Shown here: positions 35,197 through 44,187 of the stretch, piece after piece
How positions within the stretch are numbered: position 1 is the first letter of the stretch
Layout: each line of letters begins with the position of its first letter
From: Limiplasma sp034927815
Lineage (GTDB): Bacteria > Bacillota > Clostridia > Christensenellales > Aristaeellaceae
Length of the DNA stretch: 64,000 nucleotides
Direction of reading: 5' to 3'
Assembly (NCBI GenBank): GCA_034927815.1
Contig: JAYFPK010000017.1
Location: 1 to 64,000, forward strand
Notes under the pieces: model-generated
Told to the model about the DNA's origin: nothing
Database searches by the model: none
The model's input: only the letters and a program-made list of their open reading frames with translations
Translations under genes and position numbers: made by a program

Positions 35197-36597
35197 TTAC
35201 ACGGGCATGACCTTTTCCTTCTGGTCCAGCATGGTGCTGTCCACACCCAGCTGCTTGGCCTGACGGTATTGGAAGTATTTCAGCGCCACCTGGGGGAACA
35301 GGGCGTAGCTGAGCACGTCCTCCTCCTGCTGGTAATACTCCCGGATCTCCTGGCGGTACTTCTCCAGTTCCGGGGGGATATCGTCGGCGGGACGGTGGGT
35401 GATCACCCTGTCGTCCCCGATGACCTTCTTGCGCACCGCCTCGTTCACCGGGGCGGGCAGCTTGCCATACTCGCCTCTGAGCAAAGCCTTGCTTTCCTTG
35501 GTCACCATCTTGTAGCGCTCCCCGCCCAGGATGTTCATCACGGCCTGGGTGCCCACGATCTGGCTGGTGGGGGTTACCAGGGGCGGATAGCCGAAGTCCT
35601 CCCGGACCCTGGGCACTTCCGCCAGCACGTCGTAGTACTTGTCCATGGCGTTGGCTTCTTTGAGCTGGCTGATCAAATTGGAGAGCATGCCGCCGGGCAC
35701 CTGGTACAAAAGCGTGTTCACGTCCACGGCCAGCACCCGGGCCGGGTCGCGCCAGCCTTCCTTGGTCAGCTCGTTGGCTACGCCGCGGAAGTAATCCGCC
35801 AGCTTGATCAGCAGCTCCAAGTCCATGCCGGTGTCGTATTCGGTGCCCCTGAGGGTGGCTACCAGCGCCTCGGTGGCGGGCTGGGCCGTGCCGTTGCCCA
35901 AGGGAGACAGGGCGGTGTCCACGATGTCCGCGCCGGCCTCGATGGCCTTGAGCAGCGTCATGTCCCCGGTGCCGGTGGTGTTGTGGGTGTGCATGACGAT
36001 GGGGAGGTTGGTTTCCGCCTTGAGGCGCTTGATCAGACTGTAGGCGGAGTAGGGCAGCAGCAGGTTTGCCATGTCCTTGATGCAGATGATGTCCGCGCCC
36101 ATCTTGGCGATGTCCGCCGCCAGCTTCACAAAGAAATCCTCGGTGTGGACGGGGGAAATGGTGTAGCTCATGGCTACCTCCGCCGTGCCGCCATACTTCT
36201 TGGTGGCCTTTACGGCGGTTTCCATGTTCCGCAGGTCGTTGAGGGCGTCAAAGCAGCGGATGATATCGCAGCCGTTTTCAATGGTCTTCTTCACGAAGAA
36301 GTCCACCACATCGTCCGCATAGTGCTTGTAGCCCAAAATATTCTGGCCCCGCAGCAGCATCTGGAGCTTGGTGTTGGGCAAGCCCTTGCGCAAAATGCGC
36401 AGCCGCTCCCAGGGGTCCTCGTTCAAAAAGCGAAGGCAGGTGTCAAAGGTCGCGCCCCCCCAGCATTCCAGGGCGAAATAGCCCGCCTTGTCCAGCATGT
36501 CAAACGCCGGGATCATTTGAGAAATGCGCATACGCGTCGCCGCCTGGCTTTGGTGCGCGTCACGCAAAATGGTATCCATGATTTTCACCTTGGGCAT
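35197..36597 (-). CDS. oadA: Oxaloacetate decarboxylase alpha-type carboxyltransferase subunit
   Basis: A 466-residue carboxyltransferase domain of the OadA/pyruvate carboxylase B family, which moves carboxyl from oxaloacetate to biotin. TILRDAHQSQAATRM at residue 9 and VMHTHNTTGTGDM near 200 carry metal ligands; IICIKDMANLL contains the carbamylated-lysine site. It ends without its own biotin domain; the carrier is encoded just upstream. AAAGGAGAGG precedes the ATG. It is the last gene of a four-gene leftward operon. Confidence 0.93.
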   Translation of the reverse strand: MPKVKIMDTILRDAHQSQAATRMRISQMIPAFDMLDKAGYFALECWGGATFDTCLRFLNEDPWERLRILRKGLPNTKLQMLLRGQNILGYKHYADDVVDFFVKKTIENGCDIIRCFDALNDLRNMETAVKATKKYGGTAEVAMSYTISPVHTEDFFVKLAADIAKMGADIICIKDMANLLLPYSAYSLIKRLKAETNLPIVMHTHNTTGTGDMTLLKAIEAGADIVDTALSPLGNGTAQPATEALVATLRGTEYDTGMDLELLIKLADYFRGVANELTKEGWRDPARVLAVDVNTLLYQVPGGMLSNLISQLKEANAMDKYYDVLAEVPRVREDFGYPPLVTPTSQIVGTQAVMNILGGERYKMVTKESKALLRGEYGKLPAPVNEAVRKKVIGDDRVITHRPADDIPPELEKYRQEIREYYQQEEDVLSYALFPQVALKYFQYRQAKQLGVDSTMLDQKEKVMPV

Positions 36598-36650
36598 GAG
36601 ATCCTCTCCTTTCGAGGTGATTTTCCGTTTGGAAGAAGCCGTGGGAAGCC

Positions 36651-37055
36651 TTAGCCCACAACCGCCATCACATCCCCGCTGTTCACGGAGGAGCCCTGGC
36701 TGACCAGCAGCTGCTTCACAGTGCCGTCCACGGGAGAGAGGATTTCATTTTCCATCTTCATGGCTTCCAGGATCATCAGCACGTCGCCCTTCTTCACAGC
36801 GCTGCCCACGGCCAGCTTCACATCCACGATGGTGCCGGGCATGGGCGCAGCCACCTTCTCACCGCCCTCCACAGACGCGGGGGCCGCGGGCGCGGCAGGG
36901 GCAGCCGCCACAGGGGCGGGCGCGGCGGCGGAGGCAGCCGCAGGGGCGGCTACGGGAGCGGGGGCCATCACAGGGGCGGGGGCGGCAAATCCGCTGACTT
37001 CTTCCACGACTACCTGATAACTATTTCCATTGACAGTAACATTGAATTGACGCAT
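36651..37055 (-). CDS. Biotin carboxyl carrier protein
   Basis: A 134-residue biotin carrier. The N-terminal domain is joined by an Ala/Pro-rich linker (about residues 25-62) to a biotinyl domain with the EAMKMEN motif, whose Lys is biotinylated. It would carry carboxyl between the OadA-type and MmdA-type subunits. GGAGG precedes the ATG. The linker is typical of decarboxylase carriers. Confidence 0.95.
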   Translation of the reverse strand: MRQFNVTVNGNSYQVVVEEVSGFAAPAPVMAPAPVAAPAAASAAAPAPVAAAPAAPAAPASVEGGEKVAAPMPGTIVDVKLAVGSAVKKGDVLMILEAMKMENEILSPVDGTVKQLLVSQGSSVNSGDVMAVVG

Positions 37056-37088
37056 GGGGGTTCCTCCTTCACTTGCTTTTCCGGTTCC

Positions 37089-37406
37089 TTAGAACCGGCT
37101 GTAGGTTTGTTCCTCGCGCCCGGCCCGGTTCCAGGCCGGAGCGTTGTTGATCCGCTTCACATGGCGAATGACGAAGCCCGTTTCTCCTTGCCACATGGCT
37201 GTGATGGCGGCGGTGATGGCGGCCACCACCTCCTGGGGAATGCCCTGGGCCTGGCTTTGAACCGCCGGGGCCTGGGGCTGGAGCGCAGCGGCGGTCCCGG
37301 CACCCTTGGAGGCTCCCTTGGTGCGGGTGAGCAGAACCACCAAAACCAAAACCACCACGCTGAGCCCAATCACCGCCACGGAAAGGGCAACTATCGCTTG
37401 ATTCAT
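37089..37406 (-). CDS. Decarboxylase gamma-chain-like small membrane protein
   Basis: A 105-residue protein with one N-terminal membrane helix (IVALSVAVIGLSVVVLVLVV), an Ala/Gln-rich linker and a short C-terminal segment (GFVIRHVKRINNAPAWNRAG). The size and layout match OadG/MmdD-like subunits that anchor sodium-pumping decarboxylases. No beta subunit gene is adjacent. GGAAGGG precedes the ATG. Confidence 0.8.
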   Translation of the reverse strand: MNQAIVALSVAVIGLSVVVLVLVVLLTRTKGASKGAGTAAALQPQAPAVQSQAQGIPQEVVAAITAAITAMWQGETGFVIRHVKRINNAPAWNRAGREEQTYSRF

Positions 37407-37428
37407 CTTTTCCCTTCCTTTCCGTTTC

Positions 37429-38916
37429 TTACAGGGGAATGTTGCCGTGCTTCTTGGCGGGGTTGCTGTCCCGCTTGCTGGCAAGCATCTCCAGGGCCGA
37501 AATCAGCAGCGCCCTTGTCTGGGCTGGGTCGATCACATCGTCCACCATGCCGGCCTTGGCCGCGTTCAGGGCGCCCGCCACGTCGCGGATGTACTCGTCC
37601 GCGTACTTTCTGCGGGCTTCCTCCACAGGCAGGGCCGCATCCTCGGAAATCTGCTTGCCATAGAGCACCGCCACAGCCGCCTCAGGGGTGAGGGCGGAAA
37701 TGATGGCGGAGGGCCAGGCATAGGTCACATCGGCGTTGGCCTTGCCGCCCATGGCCACATAGGCCTGGCCGATGGCGTCCCCGGTGACCACGCACAGCTT
37801 GGGCACAGTGGCCTCGGCATAGGCGTACAGCAGCTGGCTCTGGGCCTTGATCAGCGCCGCCTGGGCGGCGGGGTCCGTCACATACACGCCCCGGGTGTTC
37901 ATCAGGCTCACCACGGGGATATTATAGCAATCCATCAGCCGCACAAACTTCGCGGCCTTGGCGAGCGCGCCCGCCGTCAGCTTGCCCTCGGTTTCCCCCT
38001 TGGCGGTAGCCACCAATCCCACGGAGCGCCCGCCCATGCGGGCCAAAGCCACGCGGACGCCGGGCTCATACGCGGCGTACAGCTCCAGCACCTGGCCGTT
38101 GTCCGCCAGGTTCGCCCAAAGGGCGTCCACATCTGCGGGGTCCACAGCGGGCAGCAGGCGGTTCATATCGTCGGAATCCACGATCTCCGCATCCTCCAGG
38201 TTGCTGGAGGGAAGCAGCGCCAGCACTTCCACCACCTGCGTCATGGCGGCCGCTTCATCCTCGGCCACCAGCGCGCAGCCTCCCTGGGCCGCCATCATCT
38301 CCGCGCCGCCCAAGGCCTGGGGCTTTACGTCCACGCCGTTCATGGCCGCCATCACCTGGGGGCCAAACACCATCATCCGGCCCACGTTCTTGGCCATAAC
38401 GCTCACATCCGCCAAAGACGCCAACAGGGCCGCGCCGCCGATGCAAGGGCCCAGCACCACGGCGATCATGGGGCAAACGCCGCTCAGCCGCGCCATTCTC
38501 TGGTAAATTTCGGAGTACGCGCTCATGGCCTGTGCGCCTTCATCGATCTTCACGCCCGCGCTGTCGCACAGCGCCACCACCGGCGCGCCGGTCTTTTGGG
38601 CCATGTCCAAGAGCTTTACGATCTTTTGCGCCTGGGCTTTGCCCATAGCGCCCCCGCGCACGGTAAAATCCTGCGCGAACAGGTAAACAGGGCGTTCCCG
38701 CACGGTGGCGTAGCCGGTGACGACCCCCGCCCCCTCGTCCTTTTCACCCACCAGCGCAAACAGCTCCACAAAGCTGCCCTCGTCCGCGAGCTTGGCAATG
38801 CGTTCCCGCGCCGTCCATTTGCCCGCCGCACGCTGTTCCTTGAGGCGTTTCTCATCGCCGGTCATGATGGCCTGGCGAAGGGCAAGCACCTGCTGTAGGT
38901 CTTGTGAATTGTGCAT
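37429..38916 (-). CDS. Acyl-CoA carboxyltransferase subunit, MmdA-like
   Basis: A 495-residue crotonase-fold carboxyltransferase of the MmdA/PccB type. VALCDSAGVKIDEGAQ (near 120) and GPCIGGAALLASLAD (near 160) build the first acyl-CoA oxyanion site; VVSLMNTRGVYV and AYVAMGGKANAD form the second half. In methylmalonyl-CoA decarboxylase this subunit starts carboxyl transfer to biotin. At 495 residues it is close to normal. The ATG at 38916 has GGAGAACGG upstream. Confidence 0.88.
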   Translation of the reverse strand: MHNSQDLQQVLALRQAIMTGDEKRLKEQRAAGKWTARERIAKLADEGSFVELFALVGEKDEGAGVVTGYATVRERPVYLFAQDFTVRGGAMGKAQAQKIVKLLDMAQKTGAPVVALCDSAGVKIDEGAQAMSAYSEIYQRMARLSGVCPMIAVVLGPCIGGAALLASLADVSVMAKNVGRMMVFGPQVMAAMNGVDVKPQALGGAEMMAAQGGCALVAEDEAAAMTQVVEVLALLPSSNLEDAEIVDSDDMNRLLPAVDPADVDALWANLADNGQVLELYAAYEPGVRVALARMGGRSVGLVATAKGETEGKLTAGALAKAAKFVRLMDCYNIPVVSLMNTRGVYVTDPAAQAALIKAQSQLLYAYAEATVPKLCVVTGDAIGQAYVAMGGKANADVTYAWPSAIISALTPEAAVAVLYGKQISEDAALPVEEARRKYADEYIRDVAGALNAAKAGMVDDVIDPAQTRALLISALEMLASKRDSNPAKKHGNIPL

Positions 38917-39061
38917 TTCCGTTCTCCTTCCATGCGAATATGGACCTCTTTCCGAAGTCAGAGGGGAAAAAATAGTCCAATCTATTCCCATTTCTACCTA
39001 TTCTACATTCCCTTCCTTTTTCCTTCCCTATGCACTGAATTTTCCGACAATTTCTGTACAG

Positions 39062-39086
39062 CAAAACAGGGCTTCTTCCAGCCCTG
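39062..39086 (-). terminator. Terminator of purC
   Basis: CAGGGCT pairs with AGCCCTG (39067-39086) and is followed on the minus strand by TTTTGC. It lies 31 bases after the purC stop. Confidence 0.65.
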
Positions 39087-39116
39087 TCCATCATGCCCAT
39101 CATGGCATTTTTTATT

Positions 39117-39863
<747 letters not shown>

Positions 39864-39908
39864 GCACGCTTCCTTCCTTGTTTGCGAAACTCTTCCACGA
39901 TTCGCTTT

Positions 39909-39937
39909 ATTGTAACATGATTCCACAACAGGCGCAA
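39909..39937 (-). promoter_or_regulatory. Promoter of purC
   Basis: On the minus strand TTGCGC (39932-39937) and TACAAT (39909-39914) are 17 bases apart, 46 bases before the purC start. The leader is too short for a purine riboswitch. Confidence 0.55.
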
Positions 39938-39976
39938 GGCGCTGGGCCGGGAACGAAAGCCGGGAGTGGCATGCCA

Positions 39977-40014
39977 AAAGGACCGCCGTGACAGGAGGAT
40001 TCCGGCGGTCCTTT
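39977..40014. terminator. Bidirectional terminator after the ribose-type ABC operon
   Basis: An 11-base stem (AAAGGACCGCC with its complement) lies 20 bases after the permease stop. The minus strand continues TTTTGG and the plus strand TTTCTATATTTT. Confidence 0.85.
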
Positions 40015-40033
40015 CTATATTTTAAGGAGGAAA

Positions 40034-41044
40034 TTACTGCTCCTTCTTCCCCGCGTACGCGGCCACCAGCGCCAGGGCCAGCACCGCGCCCTTGACGGCG
40101 GGCAGCACGTAGTAGGAAACCGCCATGATGGTCAGGCCGTTTTCCAGGGTGGACACCAGCATGGCTCCCACCAAGGTGCCCAGGGCGTTGGGTTTTTCCG
40201 CGCCGCCCACGGAACGGCCCACGAACACCGCGGCAAGGGACTGCATGAGGTAGTTGTCGCAGCACATCACCTGGGCGGAGCTTCCCCGGGAGGACACCAG
40301 AATGCCGCCCACGGCGATAAATACGGCGGTAATCATGCCGGCCAGGTAGCGGTACGCCTTCACGTTGATGCCGGAGAGCTTGGCGGCCTGCTTGTTGCCG
40401 CCCATAGCGTAGATAAACCGGCCGTGTTTGGTGTACTCCAGAAAGATATAAGCGATGAGCACGCAGGCCAGCATGATGATGATAATCCAGGGATAGCGGC
40501 CAATGGCGGAAAAGGCGTCGGAAAGGGAGGTGCGAACGGGGGCGTTTCCGTTGGGCAGCCGCATGCCGGTGGACACCGCGCCGCCGCCGATGTACCATTG
40601 GCCCAATCCCTGGTGCACGAACATCAAAGCGCAGGTCGCCAGCATATCCGGGATTTTGCAGACCAAAATCAAAAACATGGTGAGCTGGTACATCACCAGG
40701 GTAGCCACAATGGTGACCACGATGCACAGCCACAGGGGCAGGCCGTACCACAGGTACATGCTCACAAAAACATAAGCGGAGCAGCTTGCCAGGGTACAAG
40801 CGGACATATCAAAGCCGTCCGGGGCCATGGTGACGGTGGCGGCGATGCCGAACACCGTGGTAATGGACATGGCCCGCAGAATATTGATCATGTTATTTTC
40901 GGACATAAAACTGGTGCCCTTTACCAATGTGAAGATGATAAAGCAAAGCACCAACGTGATGACGGCGGCCCAATTCAGCAGGAAGCGCAGGAAGGGATTG
41001 CCTTTATGGCTCTGGGCAGGGCGCGGGCTTAGGGAGGCTTGCAT
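40034..41044 (-). CDS. Ribose-type ABC transporter permease
   Basis: A 336-residue permease of the RbsC/BPD_transp_2 family with about nine or ten helices. It contains YAMGGNKQAAKLSGINV, the conserved cytoplasmic loop that meets the ATPase. Together with the RbsA-like ATPase and the binding protein upstream it forms a complete importer. Its position, divergent from the BMC operon, suggests that it brings in that operon's substrate, probably a pentose or deoxypentose. Confidence 0.93.
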   Translation of the reverse strand: MQASLSPRPAQSHKGNPFLRFLLNWAAVITLVLCFIIFTLVKGTSFMSENNMINILRAMSITTVFGIAATVTMAPDGFDMSACTLASCSAYVFVSMYLWYGLPLWLCIVVTIVATLVMYQLTMFLILVCKIPDMLATCALMFVHQGLGQWYIGGGAVSTGMRLPNGNAPVRTSLSDAFSAIGRYPWIIIIMLACVLIAYIFLEYTKHGRFIYAMGGNKQAAKLSGINVKAYRYLAGMITAVFIAVGGILVSSRGSSAQVMCCDNYLMQSLAAVFVGRSVGGAEKPNALGTLVGAMLVSTLENGLTIMAVSYYVLPAVKGAVLALALVAAYAGKKEQ

Positions 41045-41083
41045 ACAAAATCTCCTCTCGTTTCTCTTGAGACTTCCCTGGAA

Positions 41084-42604
41084 TCAGGCGTAAGGGGCGG
41101 TGCTGCCCACAGCGTAGTGCATGATCTCGTCCTCATTGGTCTCGGCGGTGACCAATTCCGCCATGACCTTGCCGTCAAAGAGGACGTAGATGCGGTCGGC
41201 GATGGACAGCAGCTCGGAGTTTTCGCAGGTGGCGTAAATGGCGCTGGAGCCCTGCTTGGTGATGCCGTTAATCAGGCGGAAGATGTCGTGCTTCGCACCC
41301 ACGTCCACGCCTTTGGTGGGCTCGTCAAAAATATATACGTCGCAATCTGCAGCCAGCCATTTGCCCACGGCCACCTTCTGCTGGTTTCCGCCGGAGAGGT
41401 TGCGCACGTACTGCCGGATGGAGGGGGTCATAATGCCCAGATCCTTAACGTACTTGCGGGCGTTGGCGTCCACCTTGCGCTTTTTGATGAAGGACAGGGT
41501 GGTGAACTTGCCCAGGCATGCGGCGGACAGATTGAAGCTCACGTTCTCATTCACCAAAACGCCTTCCTTGCGCCGCTCCTCGGGCACCAAAGCGATTCGG
41601 TTCTTCACGGCATGGGAGGGATTGCGGATTTTCAGCTCCACGCCGTTGTAGCGGAGGGTGCCCTCGGTTTTAGGATACGCGCCGAAAATGGTCTTGCACA
41701 GCTCGGATTTCCCCGCGCCCACCAGCCCGGCGATGCCCACGATTTCGCCCCGGCGCACGTACAGGGACACGTCGTTCACCTTGCCGTCGGCTCCGCACAG
41801 GTGGTTCACCTCAAAGATCCGCTCGCCGATGTGGGTTTTCTCCTTGGAGAAGATCTCCTCAAAGGAATGGCCCAGCATCTTTTCCACAATCTCCTTGGTG
41901 GTGGTTTGCGGGGTCACGGGGCTGGTGTCCACGATTTCGCCGTTGCGCATAACGGTGTAGCGGTCGCAGATCTGGATCACCTCGTTGATACGGTGGGAGA
42001 TGAAGATGATGGCGATATTCTCCGTCTCCCGCAGGTGCTTCACCACCCGGAAAAGCTCCGCGGTTTCGGTGTCGCTGAGGGGGGCGGTGGGTTCGTCCAA
42101 AATGAGGAAGTTGCATTGGGCGGCGATGGCCTTGGCGATAAGCACCATCTGCTTTTGCGCCAGCGTCAGGCTGGATACCAGCCTTCGTACGTTCACGTCG
42201 ATATGGAGCCGCTCCAGGATCTCCTTGGCCCTGCGGCGGATCACAGCCCAGTTGATGACCGGAGCCTTGAAATCCATTACCATTTGGTTGAGCATCACGT
42301 TTTCCGCCACGGACAGGGTAGGCACCAGCGCGGTATCCACCTCCTGAAAGACGATCTGGATGCCATGCTTTTTGGCTGCCATGGTGGAGCGCAAATCCAA
42401 CACCTGATCGTTCAGGTACACCTCCCCCGTGTAGGTGGGGTTCGCCCCCGAGAGAATTTTCATCAGGGTGGATTTTCCGGCCCCATTGGCCCCCACCACC
42501 GCCCGAATTTCCCCGGTGCTCACTTGGAAGTCGCAGTTTTGCAACGCCTTCACACCGGGGAACTCGATGGACACGTTTCTTGTGCCAAGCGTCAGTTTCT
42601 CCAT
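41084..42604 (-). CDS. Ribose-type ABC transporter ATP-binding protein
   Basis: A 506-residue double ATPase. The first domain has Walker A GANGAGKSTLMK and Walker B FLILDEPTAPLS; the second has a changed Walker A (GLVGAGKSELCK), the signature LSGGNQQKVAVG and VYIFDEPTKGVDVGAK. The first domain's signature motif reads LTLAQKQMV, a weak form of LSGGQ, as is usual in RbsA proteins. The ATG at 42604 has GAGGAGAGGG upstream. Confidence 0.94.
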   Translation of the reverse strand: MEKLTLGTRNVSIEFPGVKALQNCDFQVSTGEIRAVVGANGAGKSTLMKILSGANPTYTGEVYLNDQVLDLRSTMAAKKHGIQIVFQEVDTALVPTLSVAENVMLNQMVMDFKAPVINWAVIRRRAKEILERLHIDVNVRRLVSSLTLAQKQMVLIAKAIAAQCNFLILDEPTAPLSDTETAELFRVVKHLRETENIAIIFISHRINEVIQICDRYTVMRNGEIVDTSPVTPQTTTKEIVEKMLGHSFEEIFSKEKTHIGERIFEVNHLCGADGKVNDVSLYVRRGEIVGIAGLVGAGKSELCKTIFGAYPKTEGTLRYNGVELKIRNPSHAVKNRIALVPEERRKEGVLVNENVSFNLSAACLGKFTTLSFIKKRKVDANARKYVKDLGIMTPSIRQYVRNLSGGNQQKVAVGKWLAADCDVYIFDEPTKGVDVGAKHDIFRLINGITKQGSSAIYATCENSELLSIADRIYVLFDGKVMAELVTAETNEDEIMHYAVGSTAPYA

Positions 42605-42646
42605 GAGGTTCCCTCTCCTCTTATTCATGAGCGGAGCTTTGAAGGA

Positions 42647-42678
42647 AGAAGCGCCGGAGCAAGGACTCCGACGCTTCT
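42647..42678 (-). repeat. Intercistronic hairpin after the binding-protein gene
   Basis: A 13-pair stem (AGAAGCG.CGGAG with CTCCG.CGCTTCT, one G-U pair in the minus-strand RNA) lies 43 bases after the binding-protein stop. Only TCCTTC follows, so it is not a full terminator. Confidence 0.75.
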
Positions 42679-42721
42679 CTTTGTCAAAACATTGCTCGAA
42701 TGGGCTTGCCTTTGGCCGCGC

Positions 42722-43834
42722 TTACTTGTGGAGCAGGTCGGCGGGCATCCAGTCGGCCACGGACAGGTAAGAGAGGTTGCCGTAGGTGTCGGTGGCGATC
42801 TCGCCCAGGTTCTCCACGGTGGAGTCGGGCTTGAGCTGGCTGGCCAAAATGGCGGTGCCGGGCACTTCCACCACATCCACGCCGTACTCGCCGGAAGCGG
42901 GGTCGTAGATCTTGTCATACTCTCCGGCCAGCTGGAGCAGCAGGAGGCGCATGGCGATCTCGCCGTTGAGGGTCCAGTCGGTGGTGCCGGCGGCAGTCCA
43001 GATGTCGGGGCGGGTGAGCATGTTGGTCACGTCCACGGGATCGATGTCCACGGAAGCCATGGGCAGCGCCTCGCCCACATTGCCGTTGAAGTTGTCGTTC
43101 TCAAAGATGGCGTTGTACAGGCCCTGGCCGTACAGGTCGTAGTAGGCCACCACGCCGTCCACATCCTCGCGCTTCAAGCCCTGGAGATACGCGGCGGACA
43201 CGGCGTTGGCGGAATCCATGGTATCCTGAAGGGGCTGCACTTCGCCCACGGTGACGATCTTGCCGGCAGCCTCGTACTCCTGCCAGCCGACCTCGCGGCG
43301 GTCAAAGGGGCTGTTGTAGTTGGGGCCGCGCCATACCTTCACCAAGCGTACGCCCTCGCCGAACCGCTCGATGAAGCTGTCCAGCAGAACGGTCACCAGG
43401 CTCTTGTCCTGCTGGAAGAGCTGGGTCACGCCGGGGAGCTTCTTGGCTTCGCCGTCTGCGTAGAACTGGGTGTCGAAGCACATGATCTTCAGGTCGGGAT
43501 ACTGTTCGGTGATCTCCTTCAGGAATACATAGGAGCCGTCCTTGTTGCCATGGCTGAGGAGAAGCCCGTCATACCCGGCGGCGGCGCACTGGCTGATGGT
43601 ATCCTGCCATTTGTTGAAGTCGTTGTCGCAGAAGAAGAAATCGAACTGCACGTCCAGGGCGGCGCACAGGTCCGCGCAGGAGTCCTTCCACATCTGGAAG
43701 ATGGTAGCGGACGTCAGCAGCATAATGTAGGCTACCTTCTTGCCTGCCACGGGGTTGGCGGGTTCTGCCAGAGATGACGTGAACAGAGTCGTCGCCATCA
43801 TCAGAGCCAATACCAAGGCTAGAATCTTTTTCAT
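42722..43834 (-). CDS. Ribose-type ABC transporter substrate-binding protein
   Basis: A 370-residue secreted protein of the periplasmic-binding-protein type 4 (RbsB-like) group. The signal peptide MKKILALVLALMMATTLFT has no lipobox. YDGLLLSHGNKDGSYVFLKE and DGVVAYYDLYGQGLYNAI match the sugar-binding lobes. It is first in its operon and divergent from the aldolase gene of the BMC. AATAGGAGG precedes the ATG. The likely ligand is 5-deoxyribose, methylthioribose or a related pentose (inference). Confidence 0.9.
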   Translation of the reverse strand: MKKILALVLALMMATTLFTSSLAEPANPVAGKKVAYIMLLTSATIFQMWKDSCADLCAALDVQFDFFFCDNDFNKWQDTISQCAAAGYDGLLLSHGNKDGSYVFLKEITEQYPDLKIMCFDTQFYADGEAKKLPGVTQLFQQDKSLVTVLLDSFIERFGEGVRLVKVWRGPNYNSPFDRREVGWQEYEAAGKIVTVGEVQPLQDTMDSANAVSAAYLQGLKREDVDGVVAYYDLYGQGLYNAIFENDNFNGNVGEALPMASVDIDPVDVTNMLTRPDIWTAAGTTDWTLNGEIAMRLLLLQLAGEYDKIYDPASGEYGVDVVEVPGTAILASQLKPDSTVENLGEIATDTYGNLSYLSVADWMPADLLHK

Positions 43835-43894
43835 GGTAAACCTCCTATTAAATTCTTTGGGGTTTTCAGGGAACGCTTACCCCTTGTTGAGGCC

Positions 43895-43923
43895 AGTATA
43901 GCACCTTTCCGGAGTAAAGGCAA
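43895..43923 (-). promoter_or_regulatory. Promoter of the ribose-type importer
   Basis: On the minus strand TTGCCT (43918-43923) and TATACT (43895-43900) are 17 bases apart, 60 bases before the binding-protein start. The partly palindromic GGGTAAGCGTTCCC downstream may be an operator. Confidence 0.65.
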
Positions 43924-44066
43924 GTGCAAATTTCATATTTTTTTAGTTATTTTTTCGATGCTTGTTAAGTGCGGCAAATTCCGATAATTCAATGTTTTAG
44001 CTGATTTTTCCCAAATTATGTTTATAATTCAGTCCAAAATTAGATTTTCATTTTGGAAAGATACTG
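43924..44066. other. A/T-rich spacer between the importer and BMC promoters
   Basis: There is no gene. This 143-base stretch is markedly A/T-rich with several T-tracts, unlike the coding DNA around it. It could hold activator sites for either promoter, but I see no clear palindrome. Confidence 0.45.
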
Positions 44067-44130
44067 TTGACAACACCCTGTTATGTCACTATAATGAAAA
44101 GGCAGTTAGTAAACGTGTTTATAAATAAAC
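44067..44130 (+). promoter_or_regulatory. Consensus promoter and operator of the BMC operon
   Basis: TTGACA (44067-44072), a 17-base spacer and TATAAT (44090-44095) are a perfect sigma-A promoter. Just downstream TAAAC-GT-GTTTA (44110-44121) overlaps GTTTA-TAAA-TAAAC (44117-44130), a pair of inverted repeats centred on CG, fitting the LacI-type regulator at 56162. Confidence 0.82.
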
Positions 44131-44187
44131 AAATACTGAACGATTTTGATGTCGTTTAATAAAACGGAAAGCGTGCGGGTGAAGGGC

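Noticed and set aside
37021..37088. Possible extra small gene between the biotin carrier and gamma-like genes
   Set aside because: The gap contains only the ribosome site of the carrier gene.
39087..39116. Rightward terminator ATGCC...GGCAT with T-run near purC
   Set aside because: It would suit the plus strand, where no gene lies upstream; it may be chance next to the real purC terminator.
41039..43777. 912-residue plus-strand frame opposite the ribose-type importer
   Set aside because: It spans two well-defined minus-strand genes and the hairpin between them; it is an antisense shadow.
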